DNA of 64,000 nt from Umezawaea tangerina (GCF_003002815.1 NZ_PVTF01000003.1:310001-374000); one strand, 5' to 3'. Counted from the stretch's first letter, positions 8,240 to 17,494 are shown. A program made the numbers and translations. Notes: generated by a model from the letters alone, not told the origin.

Positions 8240-8941
8240 CTACTGCCGCGGTGGCCCGTACCCCTGCTGGGGTGGGCCCTGGCCGGTGGGCGGGGGTCCG
8301 TAGCCCGCCGGTGGCCCGTAACCGGGAGGCGGGCCCTGTCCTTGCGGGGGGCCGTATCCGGGCTGCGGAGGGCCGTAACCCGGTGCGGGCGGCCCGTACC
8401 CCGTCCCCGGTCGCGCGGGACCCGGCTGCTGGGGCGTTCCGCGCAGCGCGCCCATGACGGGCGGCAGCACCGCGAGGATCGCGACGGCCACCCCGAGCAC
8501 GAGCGCGGTCACCTGGACGCCGTCGACGCCCACCCCGGTGAAGCCCCAGTAGTTCAGGTACACGACGTTCAGCACGAGCGGCGCGACCCCGAGCAGTGCC
8601 GCGAGGCCGACCACCAGCACGCCCGCGACCTTCTTCGAGAGCAGCAGGACCGCTCCCGCCAGGAAGGCCGCGAACGGCAGGAAACGGGCCCACTCCTGGA
8701 GGTTCGCGAGCAGCGACAGCGTGCCGGGGTCACCGCCGGTCTGCCGCATCATCACGTCGACCAGCTCCGGCGCGGTGTCCGGCTCGTTCTCGTGCAGCAG
8801 GCCGATCAGGCCGAGCACGCCCCAGAAGATCCCGACCCCGGCCGCGCCGACCGCCGCGATCACGACGAACGCCGTGTTCCCGCCGCGCGGCGGGGCGGGC
8901 GGCGGTTGCTGCGGCCACCCCGGTTGTTGCTGTCCTGGCAT
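8240..8941 (-). CDS. multi-pass membrane protein with Gly-Tyr-Pro-rich C-terminal tail
   Basis: A 233-residue protein with four predicted membrane segments (about 22-45, 85-105, 108-128 and 142-165), flanked by a short Pro/Gln-rich N-terminus and a ~65-residue tail of repeated G-Y-G-P-P units. The ATG at 8941 is preferred to the adjacent GTG at 8944. No family was recognised; Pro-rich tails of this kind are common on actinobacterial envelope proteins. It converges on the type VII operon and is separated from it by a shared terminator. Confidence 0.72.
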   Translation of the reverse strand: MPGQQQPGWPQQPPPAPPRGGNTAFVVIAAVGAAGVGIFWGVLGLIGLLHENEPDTAPELVDVMMRQTGGDPGTLSLLANLQEWARFLPFAAFLAGAVLLLSKKVAGVLVVGLAALLGVAPLVLNVVYLNYWGFTGVGVDGVQVTALVLGVAVAILAVLPPVMGALRGTPQQPGPARPGTGYGPPAPGYGPPQPGYGPPQGQGPPPGYGPPAGYGPPPTGQGPPQQGYGPPRQ

Positions 8942-9008
8942 CACGCGCTCGACGGTAGCGGGTCGTCCGGCCCGCGAGTGCCGTGTCGGCGCAGGTCCAC
9001 CCGGTTGG

Positions 9009-9830
9009 TCAGTGCCTCGCCCGCGCCAGCGCCGCGCGCTGGTAGGACAGGACCGCGCCCTTGACGTCGTTGTCCAGCAACGCGTCGAAGCGCTTGTCGT
9101 CGGTCAGGGTGCGCAGCAGGAAGGCCGTCGTGAACGCCTTCGCCATCTTGTTCGCCGCGCGCTCGCCCTTGCCGTCCAGCAGGAGCTCGCTCCAGTGCCT
9201 GCCCTCGGCGAACCCGAGGTGGCCGACCTTGGGCAGCGTCCGCACCTGCACCGGGCCGAGCCACGCCTCCGCGATGGCCTCGCTGTGCCCGACCGGCGGC
9301 GCGATCCGGTCCTCGCCCGCCGCGAGGTGCAGCCCTGGCACGGTGACCCGGCGCGCGGCGTCCAAAGCGGACGGTCGGGTCTCGGTGGCCGCCAACGTGA
9401 TCACGGCCTTGACCCGCTCGTCGTCGGCCGCGGCCAGCACGGCGGCGCCACCGCCGAGCGAGTGGCCCGCGACCGCGAGCTTGGCCGGGTCGACGCTGAT
9501 GCCGCCGTCGCCGAGCCGCACGCCCGCGCAGACGTCGAGGGTGGTGCTGAGGTTCGCGGCGTGCAGCCGGGCGGACAGCAGCGGCCCGCGCTGGGTGTTC
9601 GGCGCGGCCGCGACGAAACCCCACGACGCGAGGTGGCGCAGCAGGCCGAGGTAGCGGCCGACGGGCTGGAGCCAGCCGTGGCCGAACGCGACGGCGGGCA
9701 GCCCGAGCCCGGAGGCGGGGGTGAACACCTCGCCGGGCAGCCCGACGAGAGCCAGGTCGCCCCGCAGCACCTCGTGCCCGCCGGGCTTGCTGAGCTGGTC
9801 CAACGCCTGCTTCGCCGAGTAGCCGCTCAC
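9009..9830 (-). CDS. alpha/beta hydrolase, dienelactone hydrolase/chlorophyllase-like
   Basis: A ~273-residue serine hydrolase. The nucleophile elbow is GHSLGGG, GHGW in the first half fits an oxyanion/HGW segment, D-R in GEDRIAPP is a candidate acid, and H in KVGHLGF is the likely catalytic histidine. The fold order fits small cytosolic esterases with a lid-less core (chlorophyllase/PET hydrolase-like). The GTG at 9830 gives MSGYSAKQAL; an upstream GTG at 9878 would add an Arg/Glu-rich 16 residues. It is divergent from glmS. The substrate cannot be inferred. Confidence 0.82.
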   Translation of the reverse strand: MSGYSAKQALDQLSKPGGHEVLRGDLALVGLPGEVFTPASGLGLPAVAFGHGWLQPVGRYLGLLRHLASWGFVAAAPNTQRGPLLSARLHAANLSTTLDVCAGVRLGDGGISVDPAKLAVAGHSLGGGAAVLAAADDERVKAVITLAATETRPSALDAARRVTVPGLHLAAGEDRIAPPVGHSEAIAEAWLGPVQVRTLPKVGHLGFAEGRHWSELLLDGKGERAANKMAKAFTTAFLLRTLTDDKRFDALLDNDVKGAVLSYQRAALARARH

Positions 9831-9975
9831 CCCTGGAACCGTAGTCGATCGGCGGGTTTCCCGAGACTCGCGCCACACCTCGACATTGGTCTACACCAAA
9901 TGTGCGCGTGACCTGGGCAAATCCGAGCTGCTCACACTTTCAGGTTACGGCCGTGGTCTAGCTACGCTGTCCCCC

Positions 9976-11838
9976 GTGTGCGGAATCGTGGGATACGTGG
10001 GTCACCGGTCAGCGCTGGACGTCGTGCTCGACGGGCTGAGGCGGATGGAGTACCGGGGGTACGACTCGGCGGGCGTCGCCGTGCTCGACGGCGACGGCGG
10101 TCTGACCGTCGAGCGCAAGGCCGGACGGCTGGCCAACCTGGAGGCCCGGCTCGACGAGGTCGGCCGGGACGCCTTCGCGGGCACCTCCGGCATGGGCCAC
10201 ACCCGCTGGGCCACGCACGGCGCCCCGGTCGACCGGAACTCCCACCCGCACCGGGACGGGACCGGCAAGGTCGCCGTCGTCCACAACGGCATCATCGAGA
10301 ACTTCATCGCGCTGCGCACCGAGCTCGAGGGCTTCGGCGTCGAGATGGCCAGCGACACCGACTCCGAGACCGCCGCGCACCTCGTCGCGCGGGCCTACGC
10401 CGAGGGCGGCACCGCCGGTGACCTGACCGAGAGCGTCCGCGCCGTGGTCCGCAGGCTCGAAGGCGCGTTCACGCTGGTCGTGACGCACGCCGACGTGCCG
10501 GACCAGGTCGTCGCGGCCCGCCGCTCCTCGCCGCTCGTGGTCGGCGTCGGCGAGGGCGAGCACTTCGTCGCCTCGGACGTGTCCGCGTTCATCGAGCACA
10601 CCCGCCAGGCCGTCGAGCTGGGCCAGGACCAGGTCGTCGTGATCACCGCCGACGGCTACGAGGTCACCGACTTCCACGGCGAGCCCGCCACCGCGAAGCC
10701 GTTCACCGTGGACTGGGACCTGTCGGCCGCCGAGAAGGGCGGCCACGACTACTTCATGCTCAAGGAGATCGAGGAGCAGCCGGAGGCGCTCGCCAACACG
10801 CTGCGCGGGCACTTCGACGGCGGCCGGATCATCCTCGACGAGCAGCGGCTGTCCGACCAGGACCTGCGCGACGTCGACAAGGTGATCGTCGTGGCCTGCG
10901 GCTCGGCCTACCACTCCGGCCTGATCGCCAAGTACGCCATCGAGCACTGGACCCGGCTCCCCGTGGAGGTCGAGCTGGCCAGCGAGTTCCGCTACCGCGA
11001 CCCGGTGCTCGACCGCGACACGCTCGTCGTCGCCGTCTCGCAGTCCGGTGAGACCGCGGACACCCTCGAGGCCGTCCGGCACGCCCGCGAGCAGAAGGCC
11101 CGCGTGCTGGCGGTGTGCAACACCAACGGCGCGCAGATCCCGCGCGAGTCCGACGCCGTGCTCTACACCCACGCCGGGCCCGAGATCGGGGTGGCGTCGA
11201 CCAAGGCGTTCCTCGCCCAGATCGCGGCGAACTACCTGGTCGGCCTGGCCCTGGCGCAGGCCCGCGGCACCAAGTACCCGGACGAGGTCGCCCGCGAGTT
11301 CCGCGAGCTGGAGGCCATGCCCGACGCCGTCGCGCGGGTCCTCGGCACGACCGAGCAGGTCCGCGCGCTCGGCCGCGAGCTGGCCGACTCGAAGGCGGTG
11401 CTGTTCCTCGGCCGCCACGTCGGCTACCCGGTGGCCCTCGAAGGCGCGCTGAAGCTCAAGGAACTGGCGTACATGCACGCCGAGGGCTTCGCTGCCGGTG
11501 AGCTCAAGCACGGCCCGATCGCGCTGATCGAGGAGGGCCTGCCGGTCGTCGTGGTCATGCCCTCGCCCAAGGGCCGCGCGGTGCTGCACTCGAAGATGGT
11601 GTCCAACATCAGCGAGATCCAGGCCCGCGGCGCCCGCACGATCGTGATCGCCGAGGAGGGCGACGAGACGGTCCGGCCGTTCGCCGACCACCTCATCGAG
11701 ATCCCGGCCGTGCCGACGCTGCTCCAGCCGCTCATCTCCACGGTGCCGCTCCAGGTGCTCGCCGCCGAGATCGCCCGCAGCCGCGGCTACGACGTCGACA
11801 AGCCCCGCAACCTCGCGAAGTCCGTCACCGTCGAGTAG
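9976..11838 (+). CDS. glmS: glutamine--fructose-6-phosphate aminotransferase
   Basis: Makes glucosamine-6-phosphate from fructose-6-phosphate and glutamine. The 620-residue protein begins V-C-G-I-V-G-Y, placing the N-terminal nucleophile Cys after the initiator. The glutaminase half runs to about residue 240, followed by two SIS sugar-isomerase domains (CGSAYHSG and SQSGET in the first; the second after about 460) and the C-terminal DKPRNLAKSVTVE. The GTG at 9976 has no Shine-Dalgarno and TAGCTA lies about 13 bases upstream, so the transcript may be leaderless. No glmS ribozyme is present. Together with glmM it feeds peptidoglycan synthesis. Confidence 0.97.
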   Translation: MCGIVGYVGHRSALDVVLDGLRRMEYRGYDSAGVAVLDGDGGLTVERKAGRLANLEARLDEVGRDAFAGTSGMGHTRWATHGAPVDRNSHPHRDGTGKVAVVHNGIIENFIALRTELEGFGVEMASDTDSETAAHLVARAYAEGGTAGDLTESVRAVVRRLEGAFTLVVTHADVPDQVVAARRSSPLVVGVGEGEHFVASDVSAFIEHTRQAVELGQDQVVVITADGYEVTDFHGEPATAKPFTVDWDLSAAEKGGHDYFMLKEIEEQPEALANTLRGHFDGGRIILDEQRLSDQDLRDVDKVIVVACGSAYHSGLIAKYAIEHWTRLPVEVELASEFRYRDPVLDRDTLVVAVSQSGETADTLEAVRHAREQKARVLAVCNTNGAQIPRESDAVLYTHAGPEIGVASTKAFLAQIAANYLVGLALAQARGTKYPDEVAREFRELEAMPDAVARVLGTTEQVRALGRELADSKAVLFLGRHVGYPVALEGALKLKELAYMHAEGFAAGELKHGPIALIEEGLPVVVVMPSPKGRAVLHSKMVSNISEIQARGARTIVIAEEGDETVRPFADHLIEIPAVPTLLQPLISTVPLQVLAAEIARSRGYDVDKPRNLAKSVTVE

Positions 11839-11844
11839 GCCCTT

Positions 11845-11881
11845 CCCGGCTGTGCGGCGCGTCACGTGTCGCACAGCCGGG
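11845..11881 (+). terminator. terminator after glmS
   Basis: CCCGGCTGTGCG pairs perfectly with CGCACAGCCGGG (12 bp) around a 13-base loop, starting 7 bases after the glmS stop. Confidence 0.75.
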
Positions 11882-11901
11882 GGGTGGCAAGGTATGTGGG
11901 C

Positions 11902-13305
11902 ATGCGCGGTCTGTGGAACACCGAACACGTGAAGGCGGCCGAGGCCCGGCTGCTGGCCAGGACCCCGGAGGGCTCGCTCATGCGGCGGGCCGCCTTCGGG
12001 GTGGCCACGGTGGCCCTGGAGCTGCTGGCGGGCCGCAGGCGGGTGGGTCTGCTGGTCGGCTCGGGCGACAACGGCGGCGACGCGCTGTGGGCCGGGTACT
12101 ACCTGCGCCGCCGGGGTGTCGCCGTGTTCGCCGTCCTGCTGAGCCCGGAGCGCGCGCACGCCGAGGGGCTGGCCGCGTTCCGCAAGGCGGGCGGGCGGGT
12201 CGTCGACAAGCTGCCCGAGGTGGACCTCGCCGTCGACGGCGTCGTGGGCCTGTCCGCGCGCGGCCCGCTGCGCCCCGAGGCCGCCGAGCACGTCGCGGGC
12301 GTGACGGCGCCGTTCCTGGCGGTCGACCTGCCCAGCGGCGTCGACCCGGACACCGGTGTCACCGGCGGCCCGTTCGTCGAGGCGGCCACCACCGTCACGT
12401 TCGGCTGCCTCAAGCCGGTGCACGCCCTGGCCGACTGCGGTGACGTGCGGCTGGTCGAGTTCGGCCTGCGGCCCGAGCTGCCCGGCCCGGACCTGATGGA
12501 GCTGGAGCGCGAGGACATCGCGTTCGCCTGGCCCGTGCCCGGTGCGGGCGACGACAAGTACACCCAGGGCGTCACGGGCATCGCCGCTGGCTCGGCGACC
12601 TACCCCGGCGCGGCCGTGCTGGCGACCGGCGCCTCGGTGCTGGCCACCTCCGGCATGGTCCGCTACGCCGGGCAGGCCGCCGACGCCGTGCGGGCCCGCT
12701 GGCCCGAGTCCATCTGCACCGGCTCGATCACCGACGCGGGCCGCGTGCAGGCCTGGTCCGTCGGGCCGGGTCTCGGCACCGGCCTGAGCGCGGAGAACGT
12801 GCTCAAGTACGTCCTGGAGGCCGGTGTCCCGGTGTGCGCGGACGCCGACGCGATCACGATGTTCGCCAACAACCCGGACCTGTGGGACGCCCGCGACCCG
12901 GACACCGCGGTGGTGCTCACGCCGCACGACCGCGAGTACGCCCGGCTGATGGGCGAGGACGTCGGCGACGACCGGGTGGCCGCCGCCCGGCGGGCCGCCG
13001 CGCGCTTCAACGCCGTTGTGCTGCTCAAGGGCAACACGACGATCATCGCCGACCCCGGCGGCGCGGTCGCGGTCAACCGGTCCCGGTCGTCGTGGCCCGC
13101 GACGGCGGGCTCCGGCGACGTGCTGTCCGGCGTGATCGGCTCGCTGCTCGCGGCGGGCGTGTACCCGCTGCTCGCCGCGGCCAGCGCGGCCCACGTGCAC
13201 TCGCTGGCCGGTGAGCTGGCCGCGAACGGCGCGCCGATCCCGGCGTCGTCGCTGATGGCCGCCATTCCGGACGCGATTCGGTCCGTGCGGGCTGTGACAC
13301 CATGA
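11902..13305 (+). CDS. nnr: bifunctional NAD(P)H-hydrate epimerase / ADP-dependent NAD(P)H-hydrate dehydratase
   Basis: Repairs damaged NAD(P)HX. The 467-residue fusion has an N-terminal YjeF_N epimerase domain (GSGDNGGDA at about 53-61) and a C-terminal ribokinase-like dehydratase domain (GPGLG, LTPHDREYARL, KGNTTIIADP and AGSGDVLSG near residue 402). The ATG at 11902 gives the usual MRGLWNTEHVKAAE start. The stop overlaps alr by 4 bp. The nnr-alr order matches mycobacteria and Streptomyces. Confidence 0.94.
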   Translation: MRGLWNTEHVKAAEARLLARTPEGSLMRRAAFGVATVALELLAGRRRVGLLVGSGDNGGDALWAGYYLRRRGVAVFAVLLSPERAHAEGLAAFRKAGGRVVDKLPEVDLAVDGVVGLSARGPLRPEAAEHVAGVTAPFLAVDLPSGVDPDTGVTGGPFVEAATTVTFGCLKPVHALADCGDVRLVEFGLRPELPGPDLMELEREDIAFAWPVPGAGDDKYTQGVTGIAAGSATYPGAAVLATGASVLATSGMVRYAGQAADAVRARWPESICTGSITDAGRVQAWSVGPGLGTGLSAENVLKYVLEAGVPVCADADAITMFANNPDLWDARDPDTAVVLTPHDREYARLMGEDVGDDRVAAARRAAARFNAVVLLKGNTTIIADPGGAVAVNRSRSSWPATAGSGDVLSGVIGSLLAAGVYPLLAAASAAHVHSLAGELAANGAPIPASSLMAAIPDAIRSVRAVTP

Positions 13306-14450
13306 TTGGTGCCATGGTTGCCCCCACCCCCCGCGCCGAGGTCGTAGTCGACCTCGCCGCCTTCCGCCGCAACGTCGCCGTGCTGGCCGGTCTGGCCGAC
13401 CGCACGGGCGCGGCGACCATGGTCGTGGTCAAGGCCGACGGCTACGGCCACGGCGCCGTCGACGTGGGGCGCGCCGCGCTCACCGCGGGCGCCACGTGGC
13501 TCGGCGCTTGCTCGCTGGCCGAGGCCCTGGTGCTGCGCGAGGCGGGCATCACCGCGCGCGTGCTGTCGTGGCTGGACCTGCCCGGTGAGGACTTCGCCGC
13601 CGGGGTGGCCGCCGACGTGGACATCTCGGTCGCCTCGACCCGGATGCTGCGCGTCGTCGCCGAGGCCGCCCGCCGGGTCGGCAGGCGCGCCCGTGTGCAC
13701 CTCAAGATCGACACCGGGCTGTCCCGCAACGGCTGCCAGCCCGCGGACTGGCCCGCGCTCGTCGCGGAGGCCGCCGGCACCCCGGACGTCGAGGTCGTCG
13801 CGATCTGGTCGCACCTCGCGTGCGCCGACGAGATCGGCCACCCGTCGATCAGCCTCCAGGCCGAGCGGTTCGACGCGGCCTACCGGCAGTCCCTCGCGGC
13901 GGGCCTGCGGCCGATGCGGCACATCGCCAACTCGGCCGCCCTGATCACCCGCCCCGACCTGCACTTCGACCTCGTGCGGCCCGGCATCGCCGCGTACGGG
14001 CTGAACCCCGTCCACGTCCCGCTCGACCTGCGCCCGGTGATGACGTTCCGCGCGGGCGTCGCGCTGACCAAGCGCCTCCCGGCGGGCGAGTCCGTGTCGT
14101 ACGGCCTGACCTGGACGACCCCGGTCGACACCACGATCGCCCTGGTCCCCGCCGGTTACGCCGACGGCGTCCCGCGCAGCCTCTCGGGTCGGATGGAGGT
14201 GCTGCTGCACGGCAGGCGGCTGCCGGTCGTCGGCCGGGTCTGCATGGACCAGATCATGGTCGACTGCGGCGACCTGCCGGTCCGGGAGGGCGACGAGGTC
14301 GTCCTGTTCGGCCCCGGCGACCGCGGCGAGCCGACCGCGCGCGAGTGGGCCGACGCGATCGGCACCATCGACTACGAGATCGTCACCGGCATGCACCGGC
14401 CGCGCCTGCGCCGCACGTACGCGGGCGTCCCCGAGCTGGTCGAGACATGA
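13302..14450 (+). CDS. alr: alanine racemase
   Basis: PLP enzyme converting L- to D-alanine for peptidoglycan. The 382-residue protein shows the PLP-lysine motif VVKADGYGHGA (K44), a barrel N-terminal domain and a C-terminal beta domain with the SYG tyrosine region and GRVCMDQIMVD. The ATG at 13302 overlaps the nnr stop (ATGA); an internal ATG at 13314 is an alternative. The downstream hydrolase overlaps by 4 bp, so nnr, alr, hydrolase and tsaE look like one operon. Confidence 0.96.
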   Translation: MIGAMVAPTPRAEVVVDLAAFRRNVAVLAGLADRTGAATMVVVKADGYGHGAVDVGRAALTAGATWLGACSLAEALVLREAGITARVLSWLDLPGEDFAAGVAADVDISVASTRMLRVVAEAARRVGRRARVHLKIDTGLSRNGCQPADWPALVAEAAGTPDVEVVAIWSHLACADEIGHPSISLQAERFDAAYRQSLAAGLRPMRHIANSAALITRPDLHFDLVRPGIAAYGLNPVHVPLDLRPVMTFRAGVALTKRLPAGESVSYGLTWTTPVDTTIALVPAGYADGVPRSLSGRMEVLLHGRRLPVVGRVCMDQIMVDCGDLPVREGDEVVLFGPGDRGEPTAREWADAIGTIDYEIVTGMHRPRLRRTYAGVPELVET

Positions 14451-15553
14451 GCGCCCTCTGGAAGACCGTCGGCTGGGCGGGCGGTGTCCTCGGCGCGGCC
14501 GCGACGGGTGTCGCGGTCGGCGCGGCCGCGCACCGCAAGAAGGTGTCGCAGGAGCGCCGCAAGACCGACGACCCGCTGGCGGGCGAACCGCTCGGCGAGC
14601 TCCGGCCGGACCACGAGTCCACCGTGGCCGCCGACGACGGCGTGCCGCTGTCGGTGGAGGAGGTCCTGCCGGAGAGCGGCGCGGACCCGGAGCTGACCGT
14701 CGTCCTCGTGCACGGCTTCGCCCTCGACCGGCGCTGCTGGCACTTCCAGCGCCGCGACCTCGCGAAGCTGGAGGACCCGCCGGTCCGCCAGGTCCTCTAC
14801 GACCAGCGCAGCCACGGCCGTTCGGGCCGGTCGACGGCCGAGGGCAGCACCATCGAGCAGCTGGCCCACGACCTCGACGCGGTGATCCGCGCCGTCGTGC
14901 CCGACGGCCCGCTCGTCCTGGTCGGCCACTCCATGGGCGGCATGACGATCATGGCCCTCGCCGAGTCCCGCCCCGAGCTGTTCGCCGACCGCGTCCGCGG
15001 CGTCGCCCTCGTCGGCACGGCCGCCGGCGCCGTCGGCGGCGCGGGCCTGTCCAAGTCCGTGCTGTCCCGGTACAACCCCGTCACGCTGGGCGTCGGCCGC
15101 CTGGCCGGCATCCAGCCGGGGTTCGTCGAGTGGGCGCGGCGGCGGGCCGACAAGGTCACCTGGGGCGGCATCAGGCTGCTGGCGTTCGGCGACCGCAAGG
15201 TCAGCCCGCTGCTGGTGGACCTGATGGAGAAGATGATCAACCAGACCTCGGTGAAGGTGCTGACGGAGTTCCTGGAGACCCTGGGCACCCACAACCGGTA
15301 CCGGGCGCTCGCGGGCCTGCGGCACTGCGAGGTGCTGGTGATCAGCGGCGACGCGGACCGGCTCACGCCGTTCTCGCACGCCGAGCGGATGGCCGAGGAG
15401 ATGCCCGACGGCGAGCTCGTCCGAGCACCCGGCGCGGGCCACATGGTGATGCTGGAACAGCCCGGTCTCGTGACCGGGCACCTGATCGGGTTGATTCGGC
15501 GGTCCGCCGTCGAGCAGGACGGAAGTCGACGGCGATGGTGGCGACGGGCGTGA
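14447..15553 (+). CDS. membrane-anchored alpha/beta hydrolase
   Basis: A 368-residue protein with an N-terminal hydrophobic segment (about 7-27, GGVLGAAATGVAVGAA) followed by basic residues, then a typical hydrolase domain: VLVHGFALDRRCW (oxyanion region), VLVGHSMGGM (nucleophile Ser), SGDADRLTP (acid) and GAGHMVMLE (His). The gene overlaps alr upstream and tsaE downstream. A hydrolase at this place between alr and tsaE is common in actinobacteria. The substrate is unknown. Confidence 0.88.
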   Translation: MSALWKTVGWAGGVLGAAATGVAVGAAAHRKKVSQERRKTDDPLAGEPLGELRPDHESTVAADDGVPLSVEEVLPESGADPELTVVLVHGFALDRRCWHFQRRDLAKLEDPPVRQVLYDQRSHGRSGRSTAEGSTIEQLAHDLDAVIRAVVPDGPLVLVGHSMGGMTIMALAESRPELFADRVRGVALVGTAAGAVGGAGLSKSVLSRYNPVTLGVGRLAGIQPGFVEWARRRADKVTWGGIRLLAFGDRKVSPLLVDLMEKMINQTSVKVLTEFLETLGTHNRYRALAGLRHCEVLVISGDADRLTPFSHAERMAEEMPDGELVRAPGAGHMVMLEQPGLVTGHLIGLIRRSAVEQDGSRRRWWRRA

Positions 15554-16026
15554 GCACGACGGTGGAGCTTCCCCTGGTGGAGGACACCGAGGACTTCGGA
15601 CGCAGGCTGGGGGAGGTGCTGCACGGCGGCGACCTCCTGCTGCTCGCCGGCCCGCTCGGCGCGGGCAAGACCGCCTTCGTCCGCGGCCTCGCCGACGGCC
15701 TCGGCGTGCTCGGCCGGGTCAGCTCACCGACCTTCGTGATCGCCCGCGTGCACGAGGCGGGCGAACGCGGCGTGGCCCTGGTCCACGTCGACGCCTACCG
15801 CCTGGGCGGCGAACTGGCCGAGCTCGACGACCTCGACCTCGACACCGACCTGCTCGACGCCGTGGTCGCCGTCGAATGGGGCGAGGGGTTGGCGGAGCGG
15901 CTGTCCGAGGACCACCTGCTGATCAGGCTGGAACGACAGGAGGACGACGTCCGCGTCGCCCACCTGGAACCGCACGGGTCCTGGGTGGGACGGGAGCTGC
16001 CGGTCCGGGGGCCAGGTCGGGGTTGA
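15535..16026 (+). CDS. tsaE: tRNA t6A biosynthesis ATPase TsaE
   Basis: P-loop ATPase that drives the TsaB-TsaD complex in threonylcarbamoyl-adenosine formation at position 37 of ANN-decoding tRNAs. The 163-residue protein has Walker A GPLGAGKT at 39-46, SSPTFVIAR, and HVDAYRLGG (TsaE signature). The ATG at 15535 has GGAAG nine bases upstream; a GTG at 15550 overlapping the preceding stop is an alternative. Its partners TsaB and TsaD are encoded 3.7-6 kb downstream, separated by the matB and merR segments, unlike the contiguous order in mycobacteria. Confidence 0.94.
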   Translation: MVATGVSTTVELPLVEDTEDFGRRLGEVLHGGDLLLLAGPLGAGKTAFVRGLADGLGVLGRVSSPTFVIARVHEAGERGVALVHVDAYRLGGELAELDDLDLDTDLLDAVVAVEWGEGLAERLSEDHLLIRLERQEDDVRVAHLEPHGSWVGRELPVRGPGRG

Positions 16027-16089
16027 TCGCGGGGTTGATCGCGGTTGCCGAGCTTGATTGGCCGTGTGGGGGTCAAGACCCGTGGTGGT

Positions 16090-16205
16090 GTGGCCGATTT
16101 GACTTGGGGCCCCTTTTTTGGGCTTCGTCGGGCGAAAAAGGGCAGGTGGTAGAGCCTGCCCGCCGACTAATTGTAAGCCCAAAAACCCCAAGTCAAATCG
16201 ACCAC
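16090..16205. repeat. long nested imperfect palindrome between convergent genes
   Basis: The left arm (16090-16125) and right arm (16175-16205) are inverted copies: CGATTTGACTTGGGG at 16095-16109 recurs inverted at 16186-16200, and T6-GGGCTT at 16114-16125 matches AAGCCC-A5 at 16175-16185, with an extra CCCC in the left arm. A nested stem GGGCAGG/CCTGCCC (16140-16146/16155-16161) fills the centre, with GTCGGGCG/CGCCGAC between. The whole 116-base element can fold into one long hairpin. It lies between the ends of tsaE and the minus-strand carboxyltransferase gene. It could be a MITE/REP-like repeat or a bidirectional terminator. Confidence 0.8.
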
Positions 16206-16273
16206 GGTTCGTGTTCGTCCTGCTTTCCAGCGGCTTGGGCGGGTCGGCCTTCGGGCTGGTCGCCTTCCAGCGG

Positions 16274-17494
16274 CTACGCCCCGGCCACCCCCCGAACCAC
16301 CCCCAGCTCCACCAGGTCCTGCGGGCGCAGCTTCAACTGGTCCGCGGTGGCCGCCACCTGGTCGTCCCCCCGCTTCAGGATCGCCACGGCCAACTCCGGG
16401 GCGATCACCGAGAAGTAGGCGTCCGGGGCGATCCACGTCTGGTCCGGTGAGGACAGCGCCAGCGCGCCGCCGGACCCGCCTTCCCCGATGACCAGCGTCG
16501 TGATCGGCACGCGTGCCGAGGCCACCGTCCCGAACAGCTCCGCGATCGCGGGTCCGATGCCCGCGCGTTCGGCGGCCGCGTCGTTGGCCGCGCCGGGGGT
16601 GTCCACGAGCGTGAGCACCGGTAGTCCCAGGCGTTCCGCCAAGCGGATCACGCGGCTGGCGGTGCGGAAGCCCGCGGGGGTGTTGGCGGTGCCGGTCTGG
16701 GCGGCGTAGACGACCGCGCGGCCCTCGTGCAGGCCGATGCCGCACAGCATGCCCGGATCGACGCCGCCCGCGCGGTCGCCGCTGAACGGGACGCGGGCGG
16801 AGAAGAAGTCGTCCAGGTAGGCGGGGGCGCGGGGGCGTTCGGGGGCGCGGGCGCGGGTGACGGCGTCCCAGCCGTCGGCGGGCAGGTCGGTCCGGCCCAG
16901 TGCCCTGGGGACCGAGGCGGGGCGCAGGTCGCCGCCCATCAGCAGGGGCAGCAGGGTGCCGAGCACGCCGCCGAGCTCCTCCGGTGGCACGACCAGGTCG
17001 ACGGCGCCCGCGGCGAACTGGCCCTCGCTGGTGTAGGCGGGGTCGGGGCCGGGGCGGACGCGGCTGCCCGCGAAGCCGACCTGGGCGCCGGGGACGGCGA
17101 GCACCACGTCGGCGCTCGCACCGAGGGACGCCCAGATGCCGCCGGTGGTGGGGTCGCAGAGCACGGACACGTGCGGCAGGCCCGCGTCGGCGTGCTGGGC
17201 GCACAGGTAGGCGATGCGCTGGAGCTGGCGCAGGGAGGCCATGCCCTCCTGCATGCGGCTGCCGCCGGTGGCGATCACCGAGACGACGGGCAGGCCCTCC
17301 TCGCGGGCGTCGGTGAAGGCCTCCTCGACGAGGTCGCCGGTGGCGGTGCCGACGGAGCCGCCGAGGAAGCGGAAGTCGAAGGAGAGGGCGACCGCGTCGG
17401 TCCGCCGCTCCCACGAGACCGACTCGTCGTGGCCGGTCCTGGACCGGGCCCGGCCGAGCTGCGCGCCGTAGCCCGCCCAGCCCAGCGGGTTCAT
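16274..17494 (-). CDS. fused acyl-CoA carboxylase carboxyltransferase (beta and alpha halves)
   Basis: A 406-residue protein combining AccD-like and AccA-like crotonase-fold halves. The first carries GGSRMQEG and DPTTGGIWASLG; the second carries GTANTPAGFRTASR, VDTPGA and GEGGSGGALAL. The N-terminal zinc finger of classical AccD is absent, and the protein is shorter than usual ~500-residue carboxyltransferases. The ATG overlaps the matB stop by 4 bp, so the two are co-translated. No biotin carboxylase or carrier gene is nearby. It may transfer carboxyl to acetyl-, propionyl- or another acyl-CoA; pairing with matB suggests malonyl/methylmalonyl-CoA supply. Confidence 0.82.
   Translation of the reverse strand: MNPLGWAGYGAQLGRARSRTGHDESVSWERRTDAVALSFDFRFLGGSVGTATGDLVEEAFTDAREEGLPVVSVIATGGSRMQEGMASLRQLQRIAYLCAQHADAGLPHVSVLCDPTTGGIWASLGASADVVLAVPGAQVGFAGSRVRPGPDPAYTSEGQFAAGAVDLVVPPEELGGVLGTLLPLLMGGDLRPASVPRALGRTDLPADGWDAVTRARAPERPRAPAYLDDFFSARVPFSGDRAGGVDPGMLCGIGLHEGRAVVYAAQTGTANTPAGFRTASRVIRLAERLGLPVLTLVDTPGAANDAAAERAGIGPAIAELFGTVASARVPITTLVIGEGGSGGALALSSPDQTWIAPDAYFSVIAPELAVAILKRGDDQVAATADQLKLRPQDLVELGVVRGVAGA

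Noticed and set aside
9886-9975. glmS ribozyme or upstream extension of GlmS
   Set aside because: The 5' region is too short and lacks the ribozyme core; the N-terminal Cys of GlmS must follow the initiator at 9976.
10009-13200. A 1063-codon open frame on the minus strand across glmS and nnr
   Set aside because: It is a mirror of two well-supported plus-strand genes; its composition (Val/Gly/Arg/His-rich, no motifs) is typical of antisense frames in high-GC DNA.
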